Of a stretch of 64,000 bases of DNA, positions 47,344-58,756 are shown piece by piece; within the stretch, counting starts at the first letter, position 1; each line of letters opens with the position of its first letter. A model generated the notes under the pieces. That model saw nothing but the letters and a program-made list of their open reading frames with translations, did no database searches and was not told the origin of the DNA. Source of the stretch: Plasmodium relictum (Eukaryota > Apicomplexa > Aconoidasida > Haemosporida > Plasmodiidae). The translations under genes were made by a program, and so were the position numbers. The stretch covers positions 248,001 to 312,000 of the forward strand of contig NC_041686.1 of NCBI RefSeq assembly GCF_900005765.1, in the 5' to 3' direction.

Positions 47344-50300
47344 TTAAAAATTGTGTTTATATAAAAAATTTTCACAAAAATTAGGTAAAATACTTTTCAT
47401 TGCTATATATAATTCTTTATTTGATTTACAATAATTATAAAGTGTGTCAATAAAGTAATTATGATTCCTTAAATATATTTTATTTTCATGTGAAACGGAA
47501 TCTATTTTACTCTCATTTTCATTAATACTAAGAGAATCACATGTTTTCATAATGGTTGTTTTATTGAATGCAACATTAACATCCTCTTTAGTTGTATTAT
47601 GCAATGATAATGTATGTATTTTTGTATTTTCTAAATTTAAGTCATTTATTTGCTCTTCTTTACTTCTTTCTACTAATATATTTTCCTCTCTATCATTATT
47701 TTTTTCAATGCTTGTAAATTTTATTTGTTCTCTTGATTTGTTCGTAATAATATTATTTTTATCTAATAAATTTTCATCTCTTTCATTTCCATATTTATCT
47801 TCATCCTCTTTTTCATTTTTTTCTCTTTTTTGTTCCTCTTTATATTCACTTACTTCATATTTCCCTTTTATTTTTTCCTTTTTCGAAAATTCTTTGTGTT
47901 CCTTATTATTCTCTATGTCTTCTTTTTTTATCTCACCTGTTGAACAATTTGAATCATCTAATATTTCATCATGATCAATATCTAATTCTTTAAAAAAATT
48001 GATGATATCGCTTTCTTTTTGATTATTGTTTGTTTGTACTTTTGTTTCAATAGAATAAATATTTCTATCATTACTTTCATTTTCTGTTACACTTTCACTT
48101 TGGTTTATTTCACTAGAATAAAGAAAATTCTTTAAATCAAATGGAGGATCTTCTTTTTCATTACTTAATAAAAAATTGTAATCAATAATATTTTTGTTAT
48201 AGAATGAATTTTCAATTTTTTTATTAAATAATTGCAGCTTATCATCAAATAAGTTCTCTTCATTAATATTATCTGATAAAATTTTCATTTTGTTAACAAA
48301 AATTTTATGTTTGATTTTAATAATTTTTTTATTTATTCTATAATGTTGAATAATTTTATTCCATGCATCACAATTTCTTAAAAAGCTACAGTTTCCGAAA
48401 ATAAATAAATTATATCGAGCTCTAGTTAAAGCCACATTTAATCTTTTGTAATTAGAGAAAAATAAATTCGATTGATCCGTTTCATCTATAGAAGATTCCG
48501 AACTAAAGTTTAACATATCCTCATTTTCATCAATTAAATTTTTTTTTTTTTTTTTTTTAAAAGATCCTTTTGTTCTTACACATACAAAAATTATAATATC
48601 TTTTTCTGTTCCTTGAAATCCATCCACTGTTCCTATATCAATAAAATTAGAAATATTATTTTTGTAACCTCTTTTTGTAAAAAAGACGTTTAATTCCTTT
48701 TTTAGAAAATATTTTTCTGTAGAATATGGGGTTATGATACCGATTCTTCTATACCACTCATGTACATTTTCTGAAGTAAAAATATAATCTAAAAATTCAA
48801 TAAATTGTAAAACAACTTCACTTTCATCAATATTAATATATGAATTTCTAATTTTTTTTTGTTTAGAAAATGATATATCGTAAAATACACTATGCTGTAA
48901 TAAAGGTATAAAGAACCAGTCAATTAACCCTTGATTTTTTTTACATAAAGTTATGTCATTAAAATTTTTAGGTAAGTTACCAAAATTATTTTCAATGAAG
49001 TGAAATAAGTTGAAATTACATAAATTTTTTATGTATCCATTTTCTTTATTTTTTATTCCTTTAATGTATTTATTTATTTCTATTTCTTTAAGTAGTATAA
49101 ATAGAAAATATGGTGCATCAGTAATTTTGTTCTTATAATAATATTTTTTGGGAAAATGTGAAATTTCTGGATGCATTCTATATTGAATAGATAATAAATT
49201 ATATTTTGATTTATTCAATTTATATTTTTTTTGTAGTCTTTCAAAAAGTGATCTAGAATACTTATATTTCTTAGCAAATAAAGAAAAAACAGTAGCTGAT
49301 AGTTGCTTTGGATCTCCTACTAATATAATTTTTTTGCAAGAAAATGATAAAGGGATCAATATATCTAATTCAACAGATTGCGACGCTTCATCAATGATAA
49401 TTGCATCAAAATAATCTATATAATTAATTAATGAAGTATTAGAACTAGAAGATAAAGTAGAACATATAATAGTAGATGTTTTTAAAAGATTTCTTTTGAT
49501 AAACTTGTTTTCATCATTTTTATTTAATAGTAAAAATAGTTGTTCTTTAAATTCTAGACTAAATTCTAATAAATCTGTACTTACATTTCCTCCTATTCTT
49601 GTCACGATAGGATTAAAAGGATTTCCATTTTCATCTAATATTCCTCTATTTGATGAAATTAATCTTCTTAATATTTCATCTATAGCTGCATTAGATGGAG
49701 CACAAACCAAAATTTTCTTGTTTTTTAATAAATTCAATTTATTTATTTTTTGTTCCTTCATATCGTTTTTTACACTGTTTTCATTTTTATCTTTATTTAT
49801 ATGTTTTTCATTAAAATCTTCATGCTTTATATTATTTTTCATAAAATTTTTGTCAATATTTGTTTTCTCATCACACTTATTTTTCTCAAAATTTTCATTT
49901 TGATTTATTTCTGTATTTATATCTTTAACATAATAAGAGTAGCCGTATTTTTCATTTAAATTTTTTTCTAAAGGGTCTGTTTTTTTTAATGAATAATCAT
50001 TATTTACATAGGAATAATAATATGATTCTGTTAAACCTATTACATTTTTTATTCTATTTTCATTATTTTTATGAATATCTTCTTCATTTATATTCTCACT
50101 TAGTTTCTCATTGAATTTTGATGTTCTGTTTGATGCATTCATAATACTGAGGTGTATAGCATATGCATAATTATTTTCATTTTTATTGTTTTTATTTCTA
50201 TTTATTTGAAAAAAATTTTTATTTTCCTCTTCATTATTTTCTTGAAAATGATGAAAATCTTCATATTCCATTGCATCAAAACAATTTTCATTAATATAAC

Positions 50301-52335
50301 AGTAATCATGGTTTTTATCATAATTTAGCCAAGCATATGGACTTTTTCTCTTTTTTCCATTTTCTAAATTATTAGTAGACAAATATTCATTTTTAAATGA
50401 TTCTTTTGTTTCCGTTTCATTTGTTTGAAAAAAAATTAATGCACTAATTATACCTAAAATTGTAGTAGTTTTTCCTGTTCCTGGTGGACCTTGAATTAGA
50501 GTTATTCCATCATTTATAATACTATTATTGATAGCTCTTAGTTGATATTTATTATACATATTTAAAATTTTTTTTTTTAACAACAATGGTATATATTTAA
50601 AACCTCTATATTGATTAAAATTTTTTTTATAATTTTTTTTTCCTGTTATTCCATTATTTTCATTAATTACATTGAAATCATTTTCACTAAAACTATTCTC
50701 ACTAAAATTGCTTTCATTGCACTCATCATAATTATTCTCAATAAGGGTATGTTGCTCATCGTCTTTAAGAATAATTTTTTCTTCATTTTTTTCTACTGAT
50801 AATCTAAATTTTTTTAAATAGTGTTTAATTTTCTCTTTTAAATAATCTTCGTTTAATTGACCATTTAAATGAATATTTTGTATTTCATTATTATTGTATT
50901 TTAAAACTTTATCTTTGTTCATTTTTACTTCCTTATTAATTTCTATTTTTTCATTATCGTCGTCATTAACTACTTCGTTTTTTTTACGTTTTTTTTCTTG
51001 TTTTGAATTGCAGACAAAGCTATTTTTATCTTCGTTTTCAATAACTTCACCTAATATGGAAGAATTCCTAAAATTAAATAAACAATTAAATAGTTTAAGT
51101 GTTGAAATTAAACTCGTTACTTTTGATAAGCGGATAAAGTAGTCACTTAACTTCTCTCTACAGAAAATTTCATAAATTATGTCTTTCCTTACTTTATCAA
51201 TAATGTCAAAATTTTTACAATTTAAATTGAATTTAATTTTAATATTTTCCTTATTTTTTGAAACTACATAACCTAATAAATGTCGTACACAATATTTTCT
51301 AATCATGTATATATCATCATTAGTATCATCATTTTTTTCTTCCCCTAAATTATTGTAAGATATGCTATTATTCATTGTTTCCTCCTTGTTGAAGTTATTT
51401 TTTTTAGGATTTTTATTTTTTTCCTCTTTTAATTCATTATAACATGTTTTATCATAATTATTACTTTCTCTTAGTTTTTCATCCTTTTCAATTTCTTTTT
51501 TAAAATTTATAAAATTTTTCTTATTATTTTCACATCCGTCATAAAAAATGGGTGAATTCTTATCATTTTCCGTTTCTTCAATATCTAATGATTTCTGAGA
51601 ATTACCACATGAAGAATAAGAATCTACAGATAAATTATCATTTTCATTATTTTGTGAAGAATTTAATAGTATTTCTGTGTTTTTTTTTGAAAATACAGGA
51701 GTGCATAAATGATTTGAATCTGTTTTTGCTGTTTTTTTGGGTATAAATCTTAATAAAACAAGATCACCATAAAAAATGTTAGAATATATTAAATTATCGA
51801 ATGCTATGTTAATGCAGAAATCAAAATTAAACATTTCTTTCATATCATTTACTATAGTCACATCATATTCTGCCACATCATCATTTTCTTTCTTATTATT
51901 TATTAATTGTTGTGTTTCTATTAAAAATAAAGGGAAATATGTATAAAAATATTCTTCAAAATTATTATAAACATCCGGCAACGGACGTATATCTAAATCT
52001 ATTTTTAATCTATTCTTTACAGAATTTAAATCTAACTCTTTTTCACTTCTTAAACTTGTATAATAATTCCACCTTAAAATAATATTAACCAAGTAATCAG
52101 AAACATCAATATATTTTTTTTCTTTAATAAAAGAACGAAGTATTAACAAAACATTATCTTCAGTATCTTTGTCATCTTCTTCATTTAAATTAAAATTTTT
52201 CGAATTCATAAGTTCTTTCTTTACATTTTCTTCTAAATCTTTAAATTCATTATCTTTTGAATATTTAATGAATATGTTCCAATCAAAAAAAATCTTTGTA
52301 AAGTATTCATCGTCCCATTCTTCCCACATTTTCAT
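47344..52335 (-). CDS. SEN1/senataxin-type superfamily 1 helicase
   Basis: Single exon, 1663 residues. N-terminal features of the UPF1-like group: YFYTYFPLFLIETQQLI near 130 and a NIFYGDLVLLRF segment near 190. The helicase core has motif Q/I NDGITLIQGPPGTGKTTT near 605-622, Ia ILVCAPSNAAIDEI near 880, DEASQSVE (motif II) near 980, LVGDPKQLSATV (III) near 1000, IQYRMHPEISHFP (IV) near 1045, TVDGFQGTEKDIIIFVCVRTK (V) near 1235 and RLNVALTRARYNLFIFGN (VI) near 1300. It should unwind RNA-DNA or RNA duplexes in transcription termination, R-loop removal or RNA decay. The DEAS-Q signature and GFQGTEKDIII point to SEN1/IGHMBP2 rather than to DNA2. Very large Asn/Glu-rich inserts lie at 230-340, 440-590 and 640-865 (between motifs I and Ia), and the last 300 residues are highly charged and disordered. 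Confidence 0.93.
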   Translation of the reverse strand: MKMWEEWDDEYFTKIFFDWNIFIKYSKDNEFKDLEENVKKELMNSKNFNLNEEDDKDTEDNVLLILRSFIKEKKYIDVSDYLVNIILRWNYYTSLRSEKELDLNSVKNRLKIDLDIRPLPDVYNNFEEYFYTYFPLFLIETQQLINNKKENDDVAEYDVTIVNDMKEMFNFDFCINIAFDNLIYSNIFYGDLVLLRFIPKKTAKTDSNHLCTPVFSKKNTEILLNSSQNNENDNLSVDSYSSCGNSQKSLDIEETENDKNSPIFYDGCENNKKNFINFKKEIEKDEKLRESNNYDKTCYNELKEEKNKNPKKNNFNKEETMNNSISYNNLGEEKNDDTNDDIYMIRKYCVRHLLGYVVSKNKENIKIKFNLNCKNFDIIDKVRKDIIYEIFCREKLSDYFIRLSKVTSLISTLKLFNCLFNFRNSSILGEVIENEDKNSFVCNSKQEKKRKKNEVVNDDDNEKIEINKEVKMNKDKVLKYNNNEIQNIHLNGQLNEDYLKEKIKHYLKKFRLSVEKNEEKIILKDDEQHTLIENNYDECNESNFSENSFSENDFNVINENNGITGKKNYKKNFNQYRGFKYIPLLLKKKILNMYNKYQLRAINNSIINDGITLIQGPPGTGKTTTILGIISALIFFQTNETETKESFKNEYLSTNNLENGKKRKSPYAWLNYDKNHDYCYINENCFDAMEYEDFHHFQENNEEENKNFFQINRNKNNKNENNYAYAIHLSIMNASNRTSKFNEKLSENINEEDIHKNNENRIKNVIGLTESYYYSYVNNDYSLKKTDPLEKNLNEKYGYSYYVKDINTEINQNENFEKNKCDEKTNIDKNFMKNNIKHEDFNEKHINKDKNENSVKNDMKEQKINKLNLLKNKKILVCAPSNAAIDEILRRLISSNRGILDENGNPFNPIVTRIGGNVSTDLLEFSLEFKEQLFLLLNKNDENKFIKRNLLKTSTIICSTLSSSSNTSLINYIDYFDAIIIDEASQSVELDILIPLSFSCKKIILVGDPKQLSATVFSLFAKKYKYSRSLFERLQKKYKLNKSKYNLLSIQYRMHPEISHFPKKYYYKNKITDAPYFLFILLKEIEINKYIKGIKNKENGYIKNLCNFNLFHFIENNFGNLPKNFNDITLCKKNQGLIDWFFIPLLQHSVFYDISFSKQKKIRNSYINIDESEVVLQFIEFLDYIFTSENVHEWYRRIGIITPYSTEKYFLKKELNVFFTKRGYKNNISNFIDIGTVDGFQGTEKDIIIFVCVRTKGSFKKKKKKNLIDENEDMLNFSSESSIDETDQSNLFFSNYKRLNVALTRARYNLFIFGNCSFLRNCDAWNKIIQHYRINKKIIKIKHKIFVNKMKILSDNINEENLFDDKLQLFNKKIENSFYNKNIIDYNFLLSNEKEDPPFDLKNFLYSSEINQSESVTENESNDRNIYSIETKVQTNNNQKESDIINFFKELDIDHDEILDDSNCSTGEIKKEDIENNKEHKEFSKKEKIKGKYEVSEYKEEQKREKNEKEDEDKYGNERDENLLDKNNIITNKSREQIKFTSIEKNNDREENILVERSKEEQINDLNLENTKIHTLSLHNTTKEDVNVAFNKTTIMKTCDSLSINENESKIDSVSHENKIYLRNHNYFIDTLYNYCKSNKELYIAMKSILPNFCENFLYKHNF

Positions 52336-55300
52336 TAATCATACGATCATTAACTATGTAGAGAAAAAAAAAAACAAAAATTATTAAAAAAAAAAAAAAA
52401 AAGTAAAACAAAAACTGAACGTATTTTAGGTGACTCAATTTTTTTTTTTTTTGATTGTTTTTCAATATATTTTCATTTTATTAAAAGAATAAGAGAAAAA
52501 AAAAAAAATAAATAAATAAAATAAAAAAACAAAAAAGCAAATATGAGAAAAAAAAAAAAAATATATACATATATATTTTATTTGGAATTTTTTTTTTCTT
52601 TTTTTTTTTTCAATCATAGTTATTCTGTTAAAAAATATAATATAAATTCACAAACAAATAATTATATATTTTCATAAATCAAGACAATTTAGATAATACT
52701 AAAATATCATGTAACATTTTTTAGTGTTTGCCTTTTATAATTATATAACCTTACATGTATATTCTTAAGAAAGCATTTAATAATTTTAAAAATTAATATT
52801 TTTATTCTTTTCTACAATGCAGTTATTTGAGCATATGAAAATCTTCTTTTAATAAAGTCTACTTATAATTTAGTTTATAACTAAAAAAATTTTCTCTATT
52901 ATATTACCATGTATGATGTTTCAAATGATTCATGCTGTAACTATTTTTTTTTATATAGAATCTCATTATATTTAAAAATATATTGAAATGAATATTTTTA
53001 AGAACAATTTCATAGGAACCATTGTAAAATGGTGTATTATTAGCAATAATTTATATATATATATATTAGCATATAAATATACAAATGTTTTTTCTAATTA
53101 AAAGAAGCTAAGATAATATCCTATATGAGGAATAAGAATCTTCATAAATCAAGTTAACATGAATATTTTATACAATTCAGATGTGATTTTTTTCTTCTTT
53201 TTTATTTAAATAATAAATTACTTTAAATTATTCGTTTACATAGCATTTTTTAGATTATTATATCCTAATTATAATATTTTCAATATAAATTACATCTTTT
53301 TTTTTTTAGAATAAAAATAGTAAGCAGCAACTTTTATTATTATTTTTTTATCTCTTATATATTTTTATTTTAATTTTATAAATTTTTTTTTTCTCTTTGC
53401 AAATATATCAATTTACTTTTTTTATACAATGAATAATTATGAATTAAGCAATATTTTTATATACTTTAATCCTCATATTAAATTATCCATTTTTGTCAGT
53501 ATATTTAAACAACATGGATTAAATATTATTATTAATAGTTGTAATTTTATTCATTTTCATTATAAATATGCTTTTATATGTCCACTTCTTTTTTGTAGAA
53601 TGTTTATTTTCTATATAACGTATCAAATGGGTATCATTTTTTAAATACAAAAATGTTGTAATTTTTTATATATATTTATCCAAGTTTTCAATCATCTAAA
53701 ATAACATTTCCGTTTATTTTTAAGGTACATCTTTATTTTTTTTTTTTATTGTAAATGCTCATAATTTTAAAATTTGTCCAAAAAAAAAAAAAAAAAGAAA
53801 TAAAAAAAAAAAATTATTAAAAAGCATATAATTGTATATGTGTCTTATAAACTAAATATATGAGAATTTTCTATTTTTTTTTTAACATTATTGATAAATG
53901 CGAAATTTTTTTTTTAAAGTACCACAAAATTGTAAGTAGTTTTACTATTAAAATAACTACTTCAATTAAATGTTTGGTACTAACATTTTTAGGAGCAGTT
54001 CACAATAAAAGAAGAAGATAAATTTCTATTGTAAACTGTAAGCAAATGTTATCATACATAAAATTAATGAAATTTTATGTTAGTATAGTACCTTATTTAA
54101 ATAACTTAATTTTTTAACTTCAATTAAAAATAATTAAAAAATAATTTTCCATTACAAAACATAGTTTGAAATTCATTTATATTTTCGTGTTTCTTAATTA
54201 TTTTCATTTAAAAAAAAACTTATTGGATAGCAATATTTCATTTAATAAATTATAAGAGTATTTGTTCCAATTCTATGAACTTTTTTTTATATGATCTAGC
54301 TTTTTTTTTTTAATCTGAAAAAAACATTAACACATAATAAAAATATTATAATTTCTATGAACAAAAAAAAAAAAAAAATTGTAGACATAATATAGATTAT
54401 ATATATATTTTTTTTTTTTTAATAATTTTAAATGTGTCTAAAAAAGTATTTAATTTTATATTTATTACTTATGTATATCAAATATAATATATGTATATAT
54501 ATTTTAGAGTAAAATTCTTTTTCTTAAATTAATATTAAATATTTCATTCATTTTTTTTTTAATTCTATCATAAATTATAAATTTACAATATATAAATATA
54601 GTACATTTAAATATAGAACAACCATTATAACTTCATTAGTTATGAGGAAAATTTTATTTTTCTTATTAGCAATATAAAAATTATACAGAATTTTTCACTA
54701 TGCCTTATTTATTTTTGTTTATTTTAATTTTCGCATTCCGTCTAAAATATTTTCATTACACATTTGTCATAATCAATAGAATACCAAAACATTTAGTCTA
54801 TATATAACACAAAAAATTCATTTGCATTCTAAGAAATTTCAATCATAAAGTTTTATGTATCATTATGATTAATATAAAGACTATATATTTGTATTTTTTA
54901 AATTATATTTTTTGAATCATATTATTTTTTAAAATGGAAAAATTATAAATTATAAATTAATTTAGTGCACATTAACATATTTTATGCTGTATTTATATCC
55001 ATTAATTTTAGCTTTACAATGTTCTTTTTTACTTTATTACTTTTTTAAGAAATTTTATATTAATAAATTTGTTATTTACATTATGATATATATACTGTTT
55101 TAATTATTAGTTTTACTTTTTTATTAAAAATATTTTTTAATCTTAAGAATTATATGGCTATTTTATTTCTATTTCGTATGTTTCATTTGTGTAATATATA
55201 TATGAAAAGTTGTTGAAAAGTTAATTTAGCTTACCTAAAAAAACAAAAAAAAGTTATATATATTCAAAATTATTTTTTACTTATTATTAAATTACCATAA

Positions 55301-55381
55301 GTTAAAATAGAAAATTGTACTTTATGCTAATAATATTTCAGATCTTTTAAATATTATAGTTATATTAGTGAAGTGAGGAAT
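52336..55381. other. Long divergent intergenic region with a possible structured RNA
   Basis: 3.0 kb head-to-head spacer between the helicase and a small rightward gene; the longest gene-free stretch of the window. Frames at 52989-53102 (37 codons) and 53429-53644 (71 codons, Phe/Ile/Tyr-rich) lack support. The first 300 bases are mostly homopolymers. A nested set of inverted repeats at 53976-54092 is listed separately. A GTGCAC hexamer lies near 54964. Confidence 0.5.
53976..54092. ncRNA. Possible structured RNA (three-way-junction-like inverted repeats)
   Basis: A closing stem GGTACTA (53976-53982) with TAGTACC (54086-54092) encloses two hairpins. The first pairs CAGTTCACAATA (53996-54007) with TATTGTAAACTG (54027-54038), with one mismatch in 12, and can be extended by ACAT (53983-53986) with ATGT (54046-54049). 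The second pairs ACATAAAATT (54056-54065) with AATTTTATGT (54071-54080) perfectly. A 12-base direct repeat, ACTTCAATTAAA, flanks the whole at 53959-53970 and 54117-54128. The strand is unknown. No match to a known RNA class is claimed, and A/T-rich sequence makes chance pairing common. Confidence 0.25.
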
Positions 55382-55951
55382 ATGAAAATGCTAAAGAAAA
55401 AAAAGAATTTTCCATTTAAGTTTTTTAAGAGATTTAGAAGAAAAACAGAGATAAATAATTTTTCTAAATGCTGTAATAATAAAAAAATTTTAATTATGTA
55501 AAATATACCATTATAAAATAATGCTATTCATTTAATCATAAAAAAAAAAATTCTTTATTTTCACTATTGCATATTCTTAAGATTTTTAATTTTCATTAAA
55601 ATTTCAAATTAGTATAATTTAATTTTTTTTTTTTTTTTTAATCCAACAGCAAATTATTATTGCCAGTTTGATTTAAATAGTGATAAATCTTTCATAAATC
55701 TATCTGAAATGGGTAATTGCCCAAGACATAATCTAGAAAGTAATTATGCTAACGATGAAAGTAATATACAAGCATTAGATAACTTTAAAAGTGAAGGTAA
55801 TTTGGTTTCATTGCTAATAAATGAAAAAAATATAGTTATAAATGCAAGGCATAATATTATTTATATAAATTCTAGTGAAAACACTTTCCAAACTATGAAT
55901 ATTAAACAATTTTATATCCATTTATTGAACATACTTTTTAAAGACAATTAA
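55382..55951 (+). CDS. Small two-exon protein of unknown function
   Basis: Exons 55382..55472 and 55650..55951 join in phase 1 (AAATGCT|GTAATA, CCAACAG|CAAATT), giving 130 residues. The N-terminal 30 residues are strongly basic with aromatic spacing (MKMLKKKKNFPFKFFKRF), a possible membrane-surface or nucleolar targeting segment, followed by a Cys-containing patch (NFSKCSNYYCQFDLNS). The second exon is richer in G/C and in varied residues than its flanks and contains MGNCPRHNLESNYANDESN, then LVSLLINEKNIVINARHNIIYIN and a helical end. If only the second exon were translated from its own Met the protein would begin MGNC, a possible N-myristoylation site; the spliced form seems more likely because the frame stays open upstream to the acceptor. 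I do not recognise the family. Confidence 0.55.
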
Positions 55952-57172
55952 AATACATCGTTAATATTTTAATAAAAAACAATGTTATATTATTTATAAT
56001 ATTTTTATATAATATTTTATTAGTGCTTTCTTTTTCATTTAACAAAAAATCCAAAATATTGTATTTAAAAAAATTTTTTTTTTTCTTATTTTATTCTAGA
56101 TGATATATTATGTAGAAATAAAAAATTACAATAATTATAAAAAAACTACTATTTTAAATGATTATTAAAAAAAAAAATAAATATATTAAAAATATAATGC
56201 ATATATATATTTAAGTCTTTTTAAAACTTTTCCTTTTATAATTTTTAGTTTATTAGGTACTCACGAATAAAAATGTAACACAAAATACATAATAAAATAA
56301 AAACTCATAAATGATTCACATTTTATTTTTAAAAGTTAAAAGCTTTATATTTCTTATAATTTATCATTAAATTATACAAAAAAATATCGAAATTTCATGG
56401 ATTTTTGAAATTTGTTTCACCAATATTTAATTACAAAAATTGCAGATATTTTATATATTTTTAAATATCTATTATCCATTGCATTTATTTCCTTTGAGGC
56501 TATTACTTTAATTATTAATAAATTCCAAAAAAAATTATGAAAATTTTAACTTTAAATATTTTATAAAAAAAAAATAGTTACATTAAAATTTTGTATATAT
56601 AAAATGGCAATGAATTACATATGATAATAGTAAATTCAATGTTAACTTTTTACTGTTCAATTTTAGGAAAATATGTTCCTTACTTTTATAAAGTAACGTA
56701 AAAATCGATTTTTAATTTTTTAAAGATATCAATTAATTTTATATGCATAAAATTTTCTTTTTTTTTATTAATATTCAATTATAAGGATATATAGACGAAA
56801 ATAAATAAAAAGGAAATATTTATGTATTTATATTCAGTGCAATTTAATTTAATTAGAAATAAAAGTATACTATAAAAAAGGAATAAAAGTATAAAAATAC
56901 ATATATACTACTTATTCTCTAAACTTATAAATTTTTCTAGCCTTAAATATTTTTACATAAACAAATTTTTAATCTTAGATTTATTTTTCATATTAAATAA
57001 ATTAAAAAATGAATTATTTACTCATAAAAAATTTAATATTAATATGAATAAAAGTCATTATTTTCTTGAAATATTTTAATTTCCTTTTTTTAAAGTCTTA
57101 AATTTAAGAAAATATTTATTTTATACAAAAAAGAAAATTCATTTGAAAAAAGGTAAAAAACATAGAGAAAAA
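55952..57172. other. Intergenic region upstream of the SDH4-like gene
   Basis: 1.2 kb between two rightward genes. It contains a perfect 14-base palindrome AAAAATCGATTTTT at 56700-56713 and a GTGCA pentamer near 56837. No coding frame of note. Confidence 0.5.
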
Positions 57173-57820
57173 ATGGATAATTCCACAGTTAATTATTGTA
57201 ATATGTTGGTAAATAAAATTTTCGGCTCCAGTATTGAAAAATATTTTAAAATAGTTAATATTTCTATAATCATAATTTTAATGACAGTTTTACATTATAT
57301 ATATTCCTTTAATGAAAATAGTAAATATTATAATGATAAGGTTCTGTTATATATGTATTATGGATTTTTATTTTGTGTTATATGTTTTGCTATAAGTATA
57401 AACTGGTAATATATATATATAGAGAGAGAAAGAGATGTATGTGTATTAACTCTATGGAAAATATATTAGTACATTTTTTTATTCACTCATATTTTTATTA
57501 ATAACTTTACTTTTTATTTAAAAATTTCAGGATATATTATGAATATATGAAAAATAAAAAAAATAAAAATACTCAACAAATAGAAACTAGAGGTATTTAA
57601 ATATAAAATAATCAGTTTTAATAATATTGTATAAGTTTTTTTTTAAATTTGAATGTTATCTTTTTTATGACATATTTTTGAGAAAAAAAATTTATTTTAT
57701 TTTTACTTTATATTTTTTATAAATAATCTAATATATATTTTCATTACTGTATTATTTTAAAATCATTAATTTTAATTTTTTCATTATTACATTTTTATAG
57801 GTGATAAAAAAAAGGATTAA
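57173..57820 (+). CDS. SDH4: Small two-helix membrane protein, probable succinate dehydrogenase subunit 4
   Basis: Three exons, 57173..57405, 57531..57592 and 57801..57820, with consistent phases, encode 104 residues. I start at the ATG at 57173, because the longer upstream reading begins at a TTG. There are two predicted membrane helices: about residues 29-48 (KIVNISIIIILMTVLHYIYS) and about 58-80 (VLLYMYYGFLFCVICFAISI, then NW). A Lys/Asn-rich tail ends in GDKKKD. The gene sits three genes from eIF2 beta in the same order as I remember for the P. falciparum gene annotated as SDH subunit 4, a membrane anchor of respiratory complex II in the mitochondrion. The name rests on that synteny and the topology, not on a clear heme- or quinone-binding motif. 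The haem-ligand histidine of classical SDH4 is not clearly placed. An unrelated small membrane protein remains possible. Confidence 0.6.
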
Positions 57821-57837
57821 TCTGCCGTATTTTTTTT

Positions 57838-58709
57838 TCAACACGCTTCTCTAGTTGATGTAATATACAATGGATTATATTTCAATACAATATTGGAGCA
57901 TTTTCCACTTTTTTTTTTCTTTCTTTTAGAATTCTATAATTAATATATATATATATATATATTTTATTAAAAATAATAGATATGTATATTTTTATATATT
58001 TTTTTTTTCTTTTTCATACATAAAATCAATTAATATATAACTATACTCATTCATACATAATAATAAAAAAAAAAATAGAATAATAAAAATTAAGCATAAA
58101 AAAATAATTAGAAAAATTGGTTACTATTTCAATTTGATCATAAAAAACATTTAATTGAGTTTTATCTTTAAAAACCCATACGCCATTGCCAATAGGTTTG
58201 TTATCTTTAAAGTTACCAACAAAATACATTCCTATATTACGAAAAGAAAAAAAAAAATGAATTACATTTTAGAAAAATATTGAATATATTATATAAGAAA
58301 AGTAGATTTTTTTATTAATAAAAAAATAAAAAAAAAAATTAAATAACCATTTGGCAATATCCATTTCCCATACGATATATATCCATCTACCCAATATCCT
58401 TCTAATATACTTTTACACTTTTTATATATATATTTTCCTATATGGGATGTTGTTATATTAATAAAAATTACATAAATTCAAATTATATATATTTGGACAA
58501 TTATAAAAACTATTATTGAAAATATATAATGAAATATAAATGTAAAATATTTACCCCATCCATTTTTTTTTCCAAATTTCCAACTTCCAACATATATGTC
58601 TTCATTTTCATATACCATCATTCCATTATTGTGCTTTAATCCATTAAAATAATTACCATAATAATAATTTTTTTTTTCTATAAATTAAAAAAAGAAAATT
58701 CCCTAATAT

Positions 58710-58756
<47 letters not shown>

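Noticed and set aside
53429-53644. 71-codon Phe/Ile/Tyr-rich forward frame
   Set aside because: Composition is that of translated A/T-rich non-coding sequence; no signal, domain or splice partner.
56700-56713. Perfect palindrome AAAAATCGATTTTT
   Set aside because: Mostly poly(A)/poly(T) around a ClaI-like core; expected by chance in this composition.
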